Positions 54,125 to 63,500 of a stretch of DNA of 64,000 bases are shown here, piece by piece. The DNA is taken from NCBI RefSeq assembly GCF_016757735.1, contig NZ_CP068439.1, forward strand, positions 1,302,001-1,366,000, written 5' to 3'. Position 1 is the stretch's first letter, and the number at the start of each line of letters is the position of its first letter. The notes below the pieces were generated by a model, which saw only the letters and a list, made by a program, of their open reading frames with translations, had not been told where the DNA came from and searched no databases. A program made the position numbers and the translations under genes. Source of the DNA: Aequorivita iocasae (GTDB lineage: Bacteria; Bacteroidota; Bacteroidia; Flavobacteriales; Flavobacteriaceae).

Positions 54125-55327
54125 ATGAGCAAAGGCGTAGCCATAACCGGAATGGGTATTATTTCTGCAATTGGCAACAATGTGGCAGAAAACTACGATG
54201 CGCTCATAAACGAAAGAAAAGGCATCACGCGCGTTGATAATATTGAGACCATTCAGCGCGATGAAATTATGGTGGGCGAAGTGAAATTCACCAATAACGA
54301 ATTGATTGCCCAACTCAATCTTCCGCCAGAAAATAATTATTCGCGTACTGCAATGCTGGGTGTAATTGCGGCAAAAGAAGCAATTGCCAGCGCAGGAATC
54401 ACCAATATAAAAAAATACAAAACGGGCATCGTTTCCAGCACCAGCGTGGGCGGGATGGATATGACCGAAAAATATTATTACGAATACCTTACCGAAAAGG
54501 AACCGCAAAAATATATTGAAAGCCACCACGCGGGCGATTCTACCCAAAAAATTGCTGAGCAATTGGGGATTGAGGAAAGTTTGGTAACAACAATCAGTAC
54601 CGCTTGTTCTTCCGCGGCCAATGCTATCATGTTGGGCGCACGCTTGATTAAATCGGGAAAATTGGATCGCGTTGTGGTCGGCGGCGCAGATTGCCTTTCA
54701 AAATTTACCATCAACGGTTTTAAGACCTTGATGATTTTAAGCGATACTTTTAATACGCCTTTCGATGAAAATCGAAAAGGTTTGAACTTGGGTGAAGCCG
54801 CAGCTTTTTTGGTTTTGGAAAGTGATGCAGTGGTAAAAGCCGAAAACAAAAAAGTGTTAGCCTATGTAAAAGGCTACGGCAATGCCAACGATGCTTTTCA
54901 TCAAACCGCATCTTCAGATAATGGCGACGGCGCGACTTTAGCGATGGAAAAGGCACTGAAAGTAGCTAATTTGAAACCTTCGGAAATAGATTACATCAAC
55001 GCCCACGGCACAGCAACAGGAAATAACGACCTTTCGGAAGGAAGGGCAATACTTCGAATTTTTGGCGATGAAATGCCGGAATTTAGTTCCACAAAAGCTT
55101 ATACGGGTCACACATTGGCTGCAGCTGGTGCAATTGAGGCGGTTTATTCTGTTTTGGCGCTTCAAAATAATATCATCTTCCCAAACCTGAATTTTAAAAC
55201 CCCGATGAAGGAATTTTCAATGATTCCACAAACGGAACTAAAGAAAAAGGAATTGAACACGGTACTTTCAAACTCGCTTGGTTTTGGTGGGAATTGTTCC
55301 ACGGTAATATTTTCAAAAGAAGCGTAA
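54125..55327 (+). CDS. Beta-ketoacyl-ACP synthase II (KS of a KS-CLF pair)
   Basis: A protein of 400 residues with the complete FabF triad: Cys161 (ISTACSSAANA), His in NAHGTATGNND and His in AYTGHTLAAAGA. Its last base is the first base of the next gene, a Cys-less relative. That coupling is the mark of a type II polyketide ketosynthase/chain-length-factor pair, as in ApeO/ApeC of aryl polyenes. It likely builds the polyene. Confidence 0.93.
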   Translation: MSKGVAITGMGIISAIGNNVAENYDALINERKGITRVDNIETIQRDEIMVGEVKFTNNELIAQLNLPPENNYSRTAMLGVIAAKEAIASAGITNIKKYKTGIVSSTSVGGMDMTEKYYYEYLTEKEPQKYIESHHAGDSTQKIAEQLGIEESLVTTISTACSSAANAIMLGARLIKSGKLDRVVVGGADCLSKFTINGFKTLMILSDTFNTPFDENRKGLNLGEAAAFLVLESDAVVKAENKKVLAYVKGYGNANDAFHQTASSDNGDGATLAMEKALKVANLKPSEIDYINAHGTATGNNDLSEGRAILRIFGDEMPEFSSTKAYTGHTLAAAGAIEAVYSVLALQNNIIFPNLNFKTPMKEFSMIPQTELKKKELNTVLSNSLGFGGNCSTVIFSKEA

Positions 55328-56391
55328 TGAAGAAAGTTTACATAAATAGCATCGCTTCCATTTCACCTCAAAAAACGTATGATAACGGTATTTTTTTGGA
55401 TGAAATTACCGAATATAACGATACCGTAATTTTTGCGCAAGACCCAGATTACAAACAATACATTCCGCCCGCAGCCGCCAGAAGAATGGCAAAAGGCATA
55501 AAAATGGGCGTTGTTGCTTCAAAAATCGCGATGGACGAAGGGGGAATTGAAACCGTGGATGCCATAATCACCGGAACGGGAATGGGCTGTATGATTGATT
55601 CCGAAAAATTTGTGAGTGCCATAATTGATAATAACGAGCAATATTTAACGCCAACCTCTTTCATTCAAAGCACACACAACACCGTTGCGGGGCAGATTGC
55701 TTTGGGGATGGAGTGCAAAGCTTATAATTTCACTTACGTACATTCCGCGATTTCTTTTGAGTCAGCTTTGCTCGATGCAAAAATGCAGCTTGAAAATGAT
55801 GAAGCCGAACATATTTTAGTCGGCGGCGTTGAGGAATTGGGAGAGCACACTACTAAAGTGCATCGCGTAATCAATCACATAAAACCTGAAGCTGTAACAA
55901 TTTCGGAAGTTTTAGATTCAAAAACCGAAGGCGCTGTTTTCAGTGAAGGCGCCAATTTTTTTGTGGTTTCAAATGAAAAGACAAAAAGCTGTTACGCCGA
56001 ATTGGTTGCAGTGGAAACTTTTAACACGCTTAAAAAAGAGAAGGTTTCAGAAGTAATTGAAACTTTTTTAAAGGAAAATAATTTGAAGATCGACGACATT
56101 GATTTGGTTGTTTTTGGGAACAACGGCGATGTAGATTTTGATGGATATTACAACCAACTTTTCGAAGGAATTTTCAGCAAAACCCAACAAGTTTTTTACA
56201 AACATTTGGTGGGCGAAAACAACACTGTCTCGGCGTTTGGGGTTTGGTTGGCATCAAAAATTTTGAAAACCCAGACTGTTCCCGAAATCGTGAAAATCAA
56301 CAAAATTAATTCTTCCGAAATTAAAACGGTTTTGTGCTACAACCAATACCGCGGCCAAAACCACAGCCTTGTTTTATTGAGAAAATGTTGA
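55327..56391 (+). CDS. Chain-length-factor-like ketosynthase (no catalytic Cys)
   Basis: A protein of 354 residues from the ATG overlapping the KS stop. It keeps the thiolase-fold skeleton (AIITGTGMGCMIDSEKF, TPTSFIQSTHNTVAGQIAL, ILVGGVEELGEH). Where the KS has TACSS it reads VHSAISFE, with Ala at about 141 in the Cys position, and no HGTAT motif follows. It is therefore a non-catalytic partner that sets chain length. Confidence 0.88.
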   Translation: MKKVYINSIASISPQKTYDNGIFLDEITEYNDTVIFAQDPDYKQYIPPAAARRMAKGIKMGVVASKIAMDEGGIETVDAIITGTGMGCMIDSEKFVSAIIDNNEQYLTPTSFIQSTHNTVAGQIALGMECKAYNFTYVHSAISFESALLDAKMQLENDEAEHILVGGVEELGEHTTKVHRVINHIKPEAVTISEVLDSKTEGAVFSEGANFFVVSNEKTKSCYAELVAVETFNTLKKEKVSEVIETFLKENNLKIDDIDLVVFGNNGDVDFDGYYNQLFEGIFSKTQQVFYKHLVGENNTVSAFGVWLASKILKTQTVPEIVKINKINSSEIKTVLCYNQYRGQNHSLVLLRKC

Positions 56392-57161
56392 GGTTTTACA
56401 CCATAAACGCGCTGGCTTTGGTAGTTTTTTTTGGACTACTACTGGCAGGTTTTTTTGGTGAAGTTCCAGCTTGGCTTTATGTACTTTTTGTATTTATTTG
56501 GTTTTTGATTACCGCAATTGGTTCGTTTCAGATTAAACTGAACTATCATTTGCAATCTCTAAATCACAATTACAAAACTTCGGAAAACCATATTTCCATC
56601 ACTTTTGACGATGGGCCAAACCTAGAATTCACGCCAAAAGTTTTAGCGCTTCTGAAAAAATACAACGCAAAAGCCACCTTTTTTTTAATAGGAAAAAATG
56701 CCGAAAAGCATCCGGAAATTGTTCGTCAAATTATTGAAGAAGGCCATACTGTTGGCAATCATTCGTATTCGCATTCCAAAAACTTTGGGTTTTTTTCTTC
56801 CGAAAAGGTAGCTGCTGAATTGATCCAAACCAATTTAATTTTAAAGGAAATCACAGGAAAGGAACTGAAACTTTTTCGTCCGCCTTTTGGGGTAACCAAT
56901 CCGAACATTAAAAAAGCGCTACAAAAAACGGAACATTTGTCTATTGGCTGGAGCAAACGCAGCTTTGACACTACAAATATTTCTGAGGAAAAAATTTTAA
57001 AACGTATCACTTCCAACTTAAAAAAGGGCGATATTATTCTACTTCACGACAGCAGCGCAAAAACCGTTGCCGTATTGGAACGGTTATTGTTAACTTTGCC
57101 ATCTTACAAACTGCAGTCGGTTCCGGTGGATCGCTTGCTTGAAATTGAGGCTTATGCGTAA
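56385..57161 (+). CDS. Polysaccharide deacetylase-family protein of the pigment operon
   Basis: A protein of 258 residues from the ATG at 56385 (MLRFYTINALALV), overlapping the CLF gene by 7 bp. Two N-terminal membrane helices are followed by a NodB domain with ITFDDGP, GNHSYSH and RPPFG, all metal ligands kept. It is cell-envelope anchored. The family removes acetyl groups from sugars. Its place in pigment synthesis is unexplained, but deacetylases recur in flexirubin clusters in my recollection. Confidence 0.88.
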   Translation: MLRFYTINALALVVFFGLLLAGFFGEVPAWLYVLFVFIWFLITAIGSFQIKLNYHLQSLNHNYKTSENHISITFDDGPNLEFTPKVLALLKKYNAKATFFLIGKNAEKHPEIVRQIIEEGHTVGNHSYSHSKNFGFFSSEKVAAELIQTNLILKEITGKELKLFRPPFGVTNPNIKKALQKTEHLSIGWSKRSFDTTNISEEKILKRITSNLKKGDIILLHDSSAKTVAVLERLLLTLPSYKLQSVPVDRLLEIEAYA

Positions 57162-57783
57162 TTACTTTATTTTATTATTTTTTATTGTTTTTGGCAGCTC
57201 TTTTCAAGCGCAGGAGACTGTGATGACTGCTTCGGAAATCACTACTTTTAAGGAAAAAGTGATCTCTTCGGCAAAAACTACCAAAACGATCAAAACCGAT
57301 TTTGTGCAACACAAGCACCTCGATTTTTTGGCCGATGACGTAAAAACATCTGGGAAAATGGTTTTTAAAGCGCCCGGATTGGTTAAGTGGGAATATACAA
57401 ATCCGTACCAATACAGCGTGATTTTTAAGGAAGACCAATTGCTCATCAACGACGGCGGCACCAAAAGCAAGGTAGATATTGGCAACAGCAAACTCTTCAA
57501 AAAGTTGAACCAATTAATTGTGAATAGCGTTAAAGGCAATATGTTCAATGATGCCGATTTTACGGTTTCTTTCTATAAATCTTCAAAATACAACAAAGCT
57601 GTGTTTGTTCCGAAAGATAAAAAAATTGCGGGCTATATTGCTTCGTTTGAACTACTTTTCAACAAAGATGATGCCCAGGTTTTTGAAGTGAAAATGGTAG
57701 AACCTTCGCAGGATTTTACACGTATTGTTTTCAGCAACCGTATCTTAAACAGCACGATAAATGATTCGGTTTTTAGCAATTAG
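57154..57783 (+). CDS. lolA: LolA-like outer-membrane lipoprotein carrier protein
   Basis: A protein of 209 residues from the ATG at 57154, with a signal peptide (cleavage near FQAQ). The LolA half-barrel is seen in TIKTDFVQHKHLDFLADD, then GKMVFKAPGLVKWEYTNPY and QLLINDGGTKSKVD. LolA carries lipids or lipoproteins through the periplasm. In this operon it probably carries the hydrophobic pigment from the exporter to the outer membrane, as proposed for aryl polyene clusters. It overlaps its neighbours on both sides. Confidence 0.92.
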   Translation: MRNYFILLFFIVFGSSFQAQETVMTASEITTFKEKVISSAKTTKTIKTDFVQHKHLDFLADDVKTSGKMVFKAPGLVKWEYTNPYQYSVIFKEDQLLINDGGTKSKVDIGNSKLFKKLNQLIVNSVKGNMFNDADFTVSFYKSSKYNKAVFVPKDKKIAGYIASFELLFNKDDAQVFEVKMVEPSQDFTRIVFSNRILNSTINDSVFSN

Positions 57784-58387
57784 CCTTTTGGCTGCGGTAG
57801 TTTTAACTTCCTGTTCGCTAAAAACCACGGAGGGGCTTCGGCCGGTTCCGTTCACCCAAAATGAAGTTGAAAATCCGTATTTTTCCAATGCTGAAATAGA
57901 TTATGTTTACAAAGCAAAAATTGAAGTTTACGGAAAGAATTTCGGTGGAATTTTAATCATTAAAAAAATTGCGGCTGGAAGTCATCGCGTGGTTTTTACA
58001 ACTGAATTTGGAAGCAAATTGTTTGATTTTCAGTTTGAAGGCGATACTTTTACGAAGAATTTTGTTGTAGAAGATTTAGACAAAAAATTCATCGTCAATA
58101 TTTTAAAAGATGATTTTAAATTGCTTGTAAATGAAAGCGCAAAAGTTTTGGCGGTTTTTGAATCAACCGGAAATAGAATTTACAAAACACAAAGTGAGGA
58201 CCGTTTTAATTTTTACTTTTTCGGAAGTGTGAACAAATCGCTTCAGAAAATTGTAAATACTTCAAAAACAAAAGAAAAAATAGTGATTGATTTTACCGTT
58301 TCCGGGAAAAATATTGCGGAAACAATTGCAATAAAACACAAGAATATCAAGCTTACCATAGCCTTGGAAAAATTCAAAAAGGAATAA
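57761..58387 (+). CDS. Outer-membrane lipoprotein (LolB-like position)
   Basis: A protein of 208 residues. The N-terminus is a lipoprotein signal with lipobox LTSC, Cys18. The rest is beta-rich (FGGILIIKKIAAGSHRVVFT). It overlaps lolA by 23 bp. By place and type it may be the acceptor that receives cargo from LolA at the outer membrane, as LolB does, though I see no firm sequence match. Confidence 0.8.
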   Translation: MIRFLAISLLAAVVLTSCSLKTTEGLRPVPFTQNEVENPYFSNAEIDYVYKAKIEVYGKNFGGILIIKKIAAGSHRVVFTTEFGSKLFDFQFEGDTFTKNFVVEDLDKKFIVNILKDDFKLLVNESAKVLAVFESTGNRIYKTQSEDRFNFYFFGSVNKSLQKIVNTSKTKEKIVIDFTVSGKNIAETIAIKHKNIKLTIALEKFKKE

Positions 58388-58388
58388 T

Positions 58389-58757
58389 ATGCTCATTGAA
58401 GATTTATATAAAGTTACTGCCACCGAAAAATCTGCCGAAGGTATTTTGGCACAGATTCATTTAAACAAAGACCACGCTATTTTTAAAGGTCACTTTCCCG
58501 GAAACCCAGTGATGCCAGGCGTTTGTATGATTCAGATTATAAAGGAACTGACCGAGGAAGCAACTGGAAAAAATTTATTTTTGGCTGTTTCTTCAAACAT
58601 AAAATTTATGGCAATCATCAACCCTGAAAACAATCCAGACTTGCAAATAGCGATTGATATTGCTGAGGAAGATGATGAAGTGAAAGTAAAGAATACCACT
58701 TCTTTTGAAGACACAGTTGCTTTGAAACTCAGCGCGACTTTTAAAATTGTAGAATAA
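58389..58757 (+). CDS. Hotdog dehydratase-like protein (ApeI-like)
   Basis: A protein of 122 residues with the hotdog core FKGHFPGNPVMPGVCMIQI, His35. The Glu usual in FabZ on the central helix is Gln49. The motif is close to those of ApeI-type proteins and of short 3-hydroxyacyl-ACP dehydratases. It is the third dehydratase-like protein in the operon, and may act on another chain or in complex with the pair upstream. It overlaps the next gene by one base. Confidence 0.85.
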   Translation: MLIEDLYKVTATEKSAEGILAQIHLNKDHAIFKGHFPGNPVMPGVCMIQIIKELTEEATGKNLFLAVSSNIKFMAIINPENNPDLQIAIDIAEEDDEVKVKNTTSFEDTVALKLSATFKIVE

Positions 58758-59248
58758 TGAAGTATCTTTTTTTTATAGCCCTTTGTTTTACATTTGCTGC
58801 AAATTCACAGGATTTGAAGGAAATCCGTCTCTTATATCCACAAGCGGTTGAAAGTGCTGAAATTACTTCAAAACTTGACGGAATGCTTACCGGGGTAAAT
58901 GCTTCAGACAAAACAGTTTCAAAAGCATACAAAGGCGCGGTGTTAACGCTGAAGGCAAAATTCTCAAAAAAGAAAAGCGAAAAAAAAGATTTTTTTAAAG
59001 AAGGAGTTTCCTTGATTGAAGATGCTGTAAAAGCAGACCCTTCAAATATTGAAATTCGTTACATTCGTATGAGTGTCCAGGAAAATTCGCCGAAATTCTT
59101 AGGTTATCATAAAAATATCGAAGAAGATAAAATGTTTATTTCAAAGAATTTTGCCACAATTAATTCAAAGGAATTAAAGAAAATTGTGAAAGATTTTGTG
59201 ATGGAGTCTGAAAATTTCTCTGAAAAAGAAATAGCAGAATTCAGATAG
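58757..59248 (+). CDS. Small secreted protein of the pigment operon
   Basis: A protein of 163 residues with a signal peptide (MKYLFFIALCFTFAANS, cleavage near NSQ), mostly alpha-helical (SLIEDAVKADPSNIEIRYIRM suggests a TPR-like pair). No known motif. It overlaps the dehydratase-like gene by one base. Periplasmic helper role is inferred only from location. Confidence 0.78.
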   Translation: MKYLFFIALCFTFAANSQDLKEIRLLYPQAVESAEITSKLDGMLTGVNASDKTVSKAYKGAVLTLKAKFSKKKSEKKDFFKEGVSLIEDAVKADPSNIEIRYIRMSVQENSPKFLGYHKNIEEDKMFISKNFATINSKELKKIVKDFVMESENFSEKEIAEFR

Positions 59249-59255
59249 ACTTAAA

Positions 59256-59285
59256 TTTTAGTTTAATTCCTAAAACTTATATTTG
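59256..59285 (+). promoter_or_regulatory. Candidate internal promoter of the pigment operon
   Basis: TTT (59256-59258), a 19-bp spacer and TATATTTG (59278-59285) fit the consensus apart from the last base of the TTG. It lies in a 99-bp gap, one of the widest in the operon, and would serve the glycosyltransferase and transporter genes. Confidence 0.55.
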
Positions 59286-59347
59286 CTCTATACCCTTTGC
59301 AATTTTCGCTTTAAATTGGCGGCGAAAACATTGGAACGAAAATTACC

Positions 59348-60541
59348 ATGAACCAAAATCTACTTTCAGAAAAATTCAATACCCTTAAATGTTGCGTAAT
59401 TATTCCTACCTTCAATAATTACAAAACATTGCAAAAGGTTATTGAAGGCGTTTTGGTTTATACCGAAAATGTGATTGTAGTAAATGATGGTTCTACCGAT
59501 TCCACTTCGGGAATATTGGCAAATTTTCCACTAATCCAGCAGATTTTCATTGAAAAAAACCAGGGAAAAGGAATTGCTTTACGCCAAGGGTTTAAGCACG
59601 CTGTTAATCTGGGCTACCGCTACGCAATAACCATTGATAGCGATGGGCAACATTTTCCAGAGGACATTCCTGCAATTATTGAAGCATTGGAAAATGAACC
59701 ACGCAAAGAAGTATTACTCATTGGCGCTAGAAATATGACCCAGCTAGGCGTTCCCAAAAAAAGCAGTTTTGGAAACAAATTTTCTAACTTTTGGTTTTGG
59801 GTAGAAACTGGCATTCGCTTGCAGGACACACAATCGGGTTTCCGGTTGTACCCGCTTTTTGCAATGGAAAATATGAAGTTTTATACCAAAAAGTTTGAAT
59901 TTGAAATTGAAGCTATTGTGAAGGCAGCCTGGAGCGGCATTGATGTTAAAAACGTTCCAGTCCAGATTCACTACGAAATGAAAAATCGGGTATCTCACTT
60001 CCGTCCATTTAAGGATTTTACGCGTATCAGTATTTTGAACACCTGGTTTGTACTCGTTACATTTTTGTATATAAAACCTCGAAATTTTTTCAGAAAACTT
60101 AAAAAAAAAGGCTTCAAGCGATTCATAATTGAAGATTTTTTGGGCAGTGACGACTCTGCCGAAAAGAAAGCTTTTTCCATTTCTTTGGGCGTTTTTATAG
60201 GGCTATCGCCCATATGGGGCTTTCATACCATCGTCGTTATTTTTTTGGCGTTGCTCTTAAATCTAAACAAAGTAATTGCATTTGCCTTTTCAAATATAAG
60301 TATACCGCCCTTTATACCTTTAATCCTTTACTTCAGCCTTAAGCTGGGCAGCTGGCTGTTGGGTGAAAATTTTGTGCTTGCTATGAGCGAAATTGATCCA
60401 AGTTTGGAATTAATGAAATATTTAAAATCCTATATTGTTGGCAGTTTGGCACTTTCACTTTCAGCAGCGGTATTCTGTGGATTGATGGGGTATTTATTTT
60501 TATCCTTGTTTGAAAGAAAAAAGATTCTCGACAATGGGTAA
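59348..60541 (+). CDS. Glycosyltransferase family 2 - DUF2062 fusion protein
   Basis: A protein of 397 residues. Residues 12-235 are a GT2 domain close to polyprenyl-phosphate glycosyltransferases: CVIIPTFNN, VNDGSTDSTSG, NQGKGIALRQG, and the metal-binding TIDSDGQH. Residues about 245-395 are a DUF2062 membrane domain (SLGVFIGLSPIWGFHTIVV, FSNISIPPFIPLILYF). It probably moves a sugar from a nucleotide donor onto a membrane lipid. The last 8 bp overlap the following gene. Confidence 0.9.
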   Translation: MNQNLLSEKFNTLKCCVIIPTFNNYKTLQKVIEGVLVYTENVIVVNDGSTDSTSGILANFPLIQQIFIEKNQGKGIALRQGFKHAVNLGYRYAITIDSDGQHFPEDIPAIIEALENEPRKEVLLIGARNMTQLGVPKKSSFGNKFSNFWFWVETGIRLQDTQSGFRLYPLFAMENMKFYTKKFEFEIEAIVKAAWSGIDVKNVPVQIHYEMKNRVSHFRPFKDFTRISILNTWFVLVTFLYIKPRNFFRKLKKKGFKRFIIEDFLGSDDSAEKKAFSISLGVFIGLSPIWGFHTIVVIFLALLLNLNKVIAFAFSNISIPPFIPLILYFSLKLGSWLLGENFVLAMSEIDPSLELMKYLKSYIVGSLALSLSAAVFCGLMGYLFLSLFERKKILDNG

Positions 60542-63500
60542 ATGGTTTTTCAATGCGTATCAATTTCTTCAGAATAATAAAATTAGCAGTGCTTTTCTGC
60601 TGCTTTTGATATTTTTTGGACTTTTTTTCTTGGTTTCCAAAATTCGTTTTGAAGAAGATATTACAAAGTTGATTCCCATACACAAAGATGCGCATGATCT
60701 CCAAAAGGTTCTTAAAACTGTCAATTTCACCGATAAAATTATTATTAACATCAAGCAAGGAGATTCTGCCCAGCTAGAAGATATAACCAGGTATGCTTCA
60801 GAAATTATTGACAGCCTAGAGGCTAATTCGGGACAATATATTAAAAACATTCGCGGCAAAGTAAATGACGACGATTTACAGCGCACTATGGCTTTTATTT
60901 ATGAAAACCTACCGTTGTTTCTGGAAAAAGAAGATTATGCCGTGATTGCCTCAAAGCTTCAAAAGGATAGTATCTCCGCAATAACCGAAGCAAATTACCG
61001 AACGCTCATTTCTCCTTCGGGCATCGTTTCAAAAGATATAATTTTAAAAGATCCATTGGGGCTTTCCTTTATTGCCTTAAAAAAATTGCGCCAACTCGGC
61101 GTTACCGACGACTTTGTTTTGAAAGATGGTTTTTTGGTTAGCAAGGACGAAAAAAATATTCTGCTTTTTATCACCCCAAAATTTGGCAGCAGCGAAACAG
61201 CAGAGAACTCCAAGTTTGCCGAGCAGTTGTATGCACTTCAGAATGCCTTGAATAAAAAATATTCAGGACGCGTGTCTAGCGAATATTTTGGCGCGGCACT
61301 TATAGCGGTTGCAAATGCACAACAAATAAAGAGCGATATCCAGTTTACCGTGGGAATTGCAATGACTTTGCTGATTGTGGTTTTCATCTTTTTTTATCGA
61401 AAAATCTACGTACCCATCATTTTGTTCATCCCCACAATCTTTGGCGGATTGTTGGCTGTATCATTTTTATATTTGCTTCGCGAGGAAATTTCCGCAATAT
61501 CTTTGGGTATCGGATCGGTTTTATTGGGCGTAACCCTGGATTATTCCCTTCATATTTTAACCCACATCCGCAATAACGAAACGCTGGATAGTCTTTATAA
61601 AGATGTAACCGAACCCATTTTAATGAGCAGTTTAACCACTGCTATGGCTTTTTTGTGTTTGCTATTTTTAGATTCGCAGGCTTTGCAGGATTTGGGCATT
61701 TTTGCTGCAGTAAGCGTTTTGGGAGCTTCGGTTTTTGCACTTTTCTTTATTCCGTTGTTCTATAAAAATCCGCTTTCACGGAAACAGCAAGTCAATGTTT
61801 TGGATAAAGTTGCTGACTATCCTTTTCATAAAAACAAATGGCTTTTAATTGGATTAGGATTGGTTTTAATTGTTAGCATTTTTACGTATCACAAAGTAGA
61901 ATTCAGCAAAGATATTTCCAAACTGAATTACGAACCTGCGGAAATAAAAGCCGCGATGCAGCATTTGGATGAACTGACTGATATTTCTTCAAAATCGGTT
62001 TATCTGGCAACCTACGGAAAATCTGTAGAAGGTACTTTACAATTGAACGATTCCATCCACGAAACTTTGGAATTGTTGAAAGAGGAAGGGAAAATAAGCA
62101 GCTTTAGTTCCATTGGAGCCTTGGTTCACTCCCAAAGAGACCAACGTAAAAAAATAGCGGAGTGGCAACACTTTTGGAACGTAACTCGAAAAGATAGTTT
62201 GGAAAATAACTTGATTGAAAGTGGCAAAGTATTAGGCTTCAAACCAACAACGTTCAATAGGTTTTACGATTTTTTGGATGAAAATTTTGAAACATTGAAA
62301 CCCGAGGATTACCAGCAAATCCCATCTGTTCTTTTAGAAGATTACATCACCACCGAAGCAGATTTCACAACAATTACAACGCTTATAAAACTTGATGATG
62401 AAAATGCTTCCGAAATTAAAAGTGCTTTCAAAGAGATTCCGAACACCATCGTCATTGACCGCCAAGAAATGAATGAGACCTTTTTGGGGAATTTGAAAAA
62501 TGATTTCAACAGTCTTATTGGGTATTGTTTGCTCGCTGTGCTTTTTATACTTTTTCTTTTCTTCCGAAGTTTTTCGCTCACTGTAGTTACAGCTGTTCCC
62601 ATATTTATCACCTGGTTTTTAACCTTAGGGATTATGGGACTTTTCCATATTCAGTTCAACATTTTCAACATCATTATTTCCACGTTTATCTTTGGTTTGG
62701 GTATTGATTACAGCATTTTTATGACCAAAGGTTTGCTAAAGGAATTACGAACCGGTGAAAAGGTAATGGCCACGCACAAAACCTCCATTATGCTGTCGGT
62801 TTTGACAACTATTTTGGGTGTTGGGGTTTTGATTTTTGCGAAACATCCAGCGCTTTATTCCATCTCCATCGTTTCAATCATTGGAATTTTTTCGGCAATG
62901 TTTACCGCTTTTACGGTCCAGCCTCTGCTTTTTAAACTTTTTATCGGAAGCTCAAAAAAACGGCCAATCACGCCGCGAATGTTTGTGCATTCCCTATTTT
63001 CCTTTGGGTATTTCGGACTGGGCGGAATTTGTTTATCACTTTACAGCGTCACTTTGATGCCGCTGCTTCCCATTAGCAAAAAAATAAAAATGGGCTGGTT
63101 TCACAAAGTGATTTCAAAATTTATGAAATCTGTGCTTTACACCAATCCGTTTGTAAAGAAAAAAGTGATCAATGAAACGGGTGAAGATTTTTCAAAACCC
63201 GCCGTAATTATCGCAAACCACACTTCATTTCTCGATATCTTGGCCGTGGGAATGTTGCATCCAAAAATCTGTTTTTTAGTAAACGATTGGGTCTATAATT
63301 CTCCTGTATTTGGAAAAGCTGTGCAGAAAGCTGATTTTTATCCCGTTTCCAGCGGTATTGAAAACAGTTTGGAACCACTTAAAAAGAAAATAAAACAAGG
63401 CTATTCACTGATGGCTTTTCCCGAGGGAACCCGAAGCGAAAGCAATAAAATTAAACGTTTTCACAAAGGCGCATTTTATTTGGCGAACGAATTCAATCTG

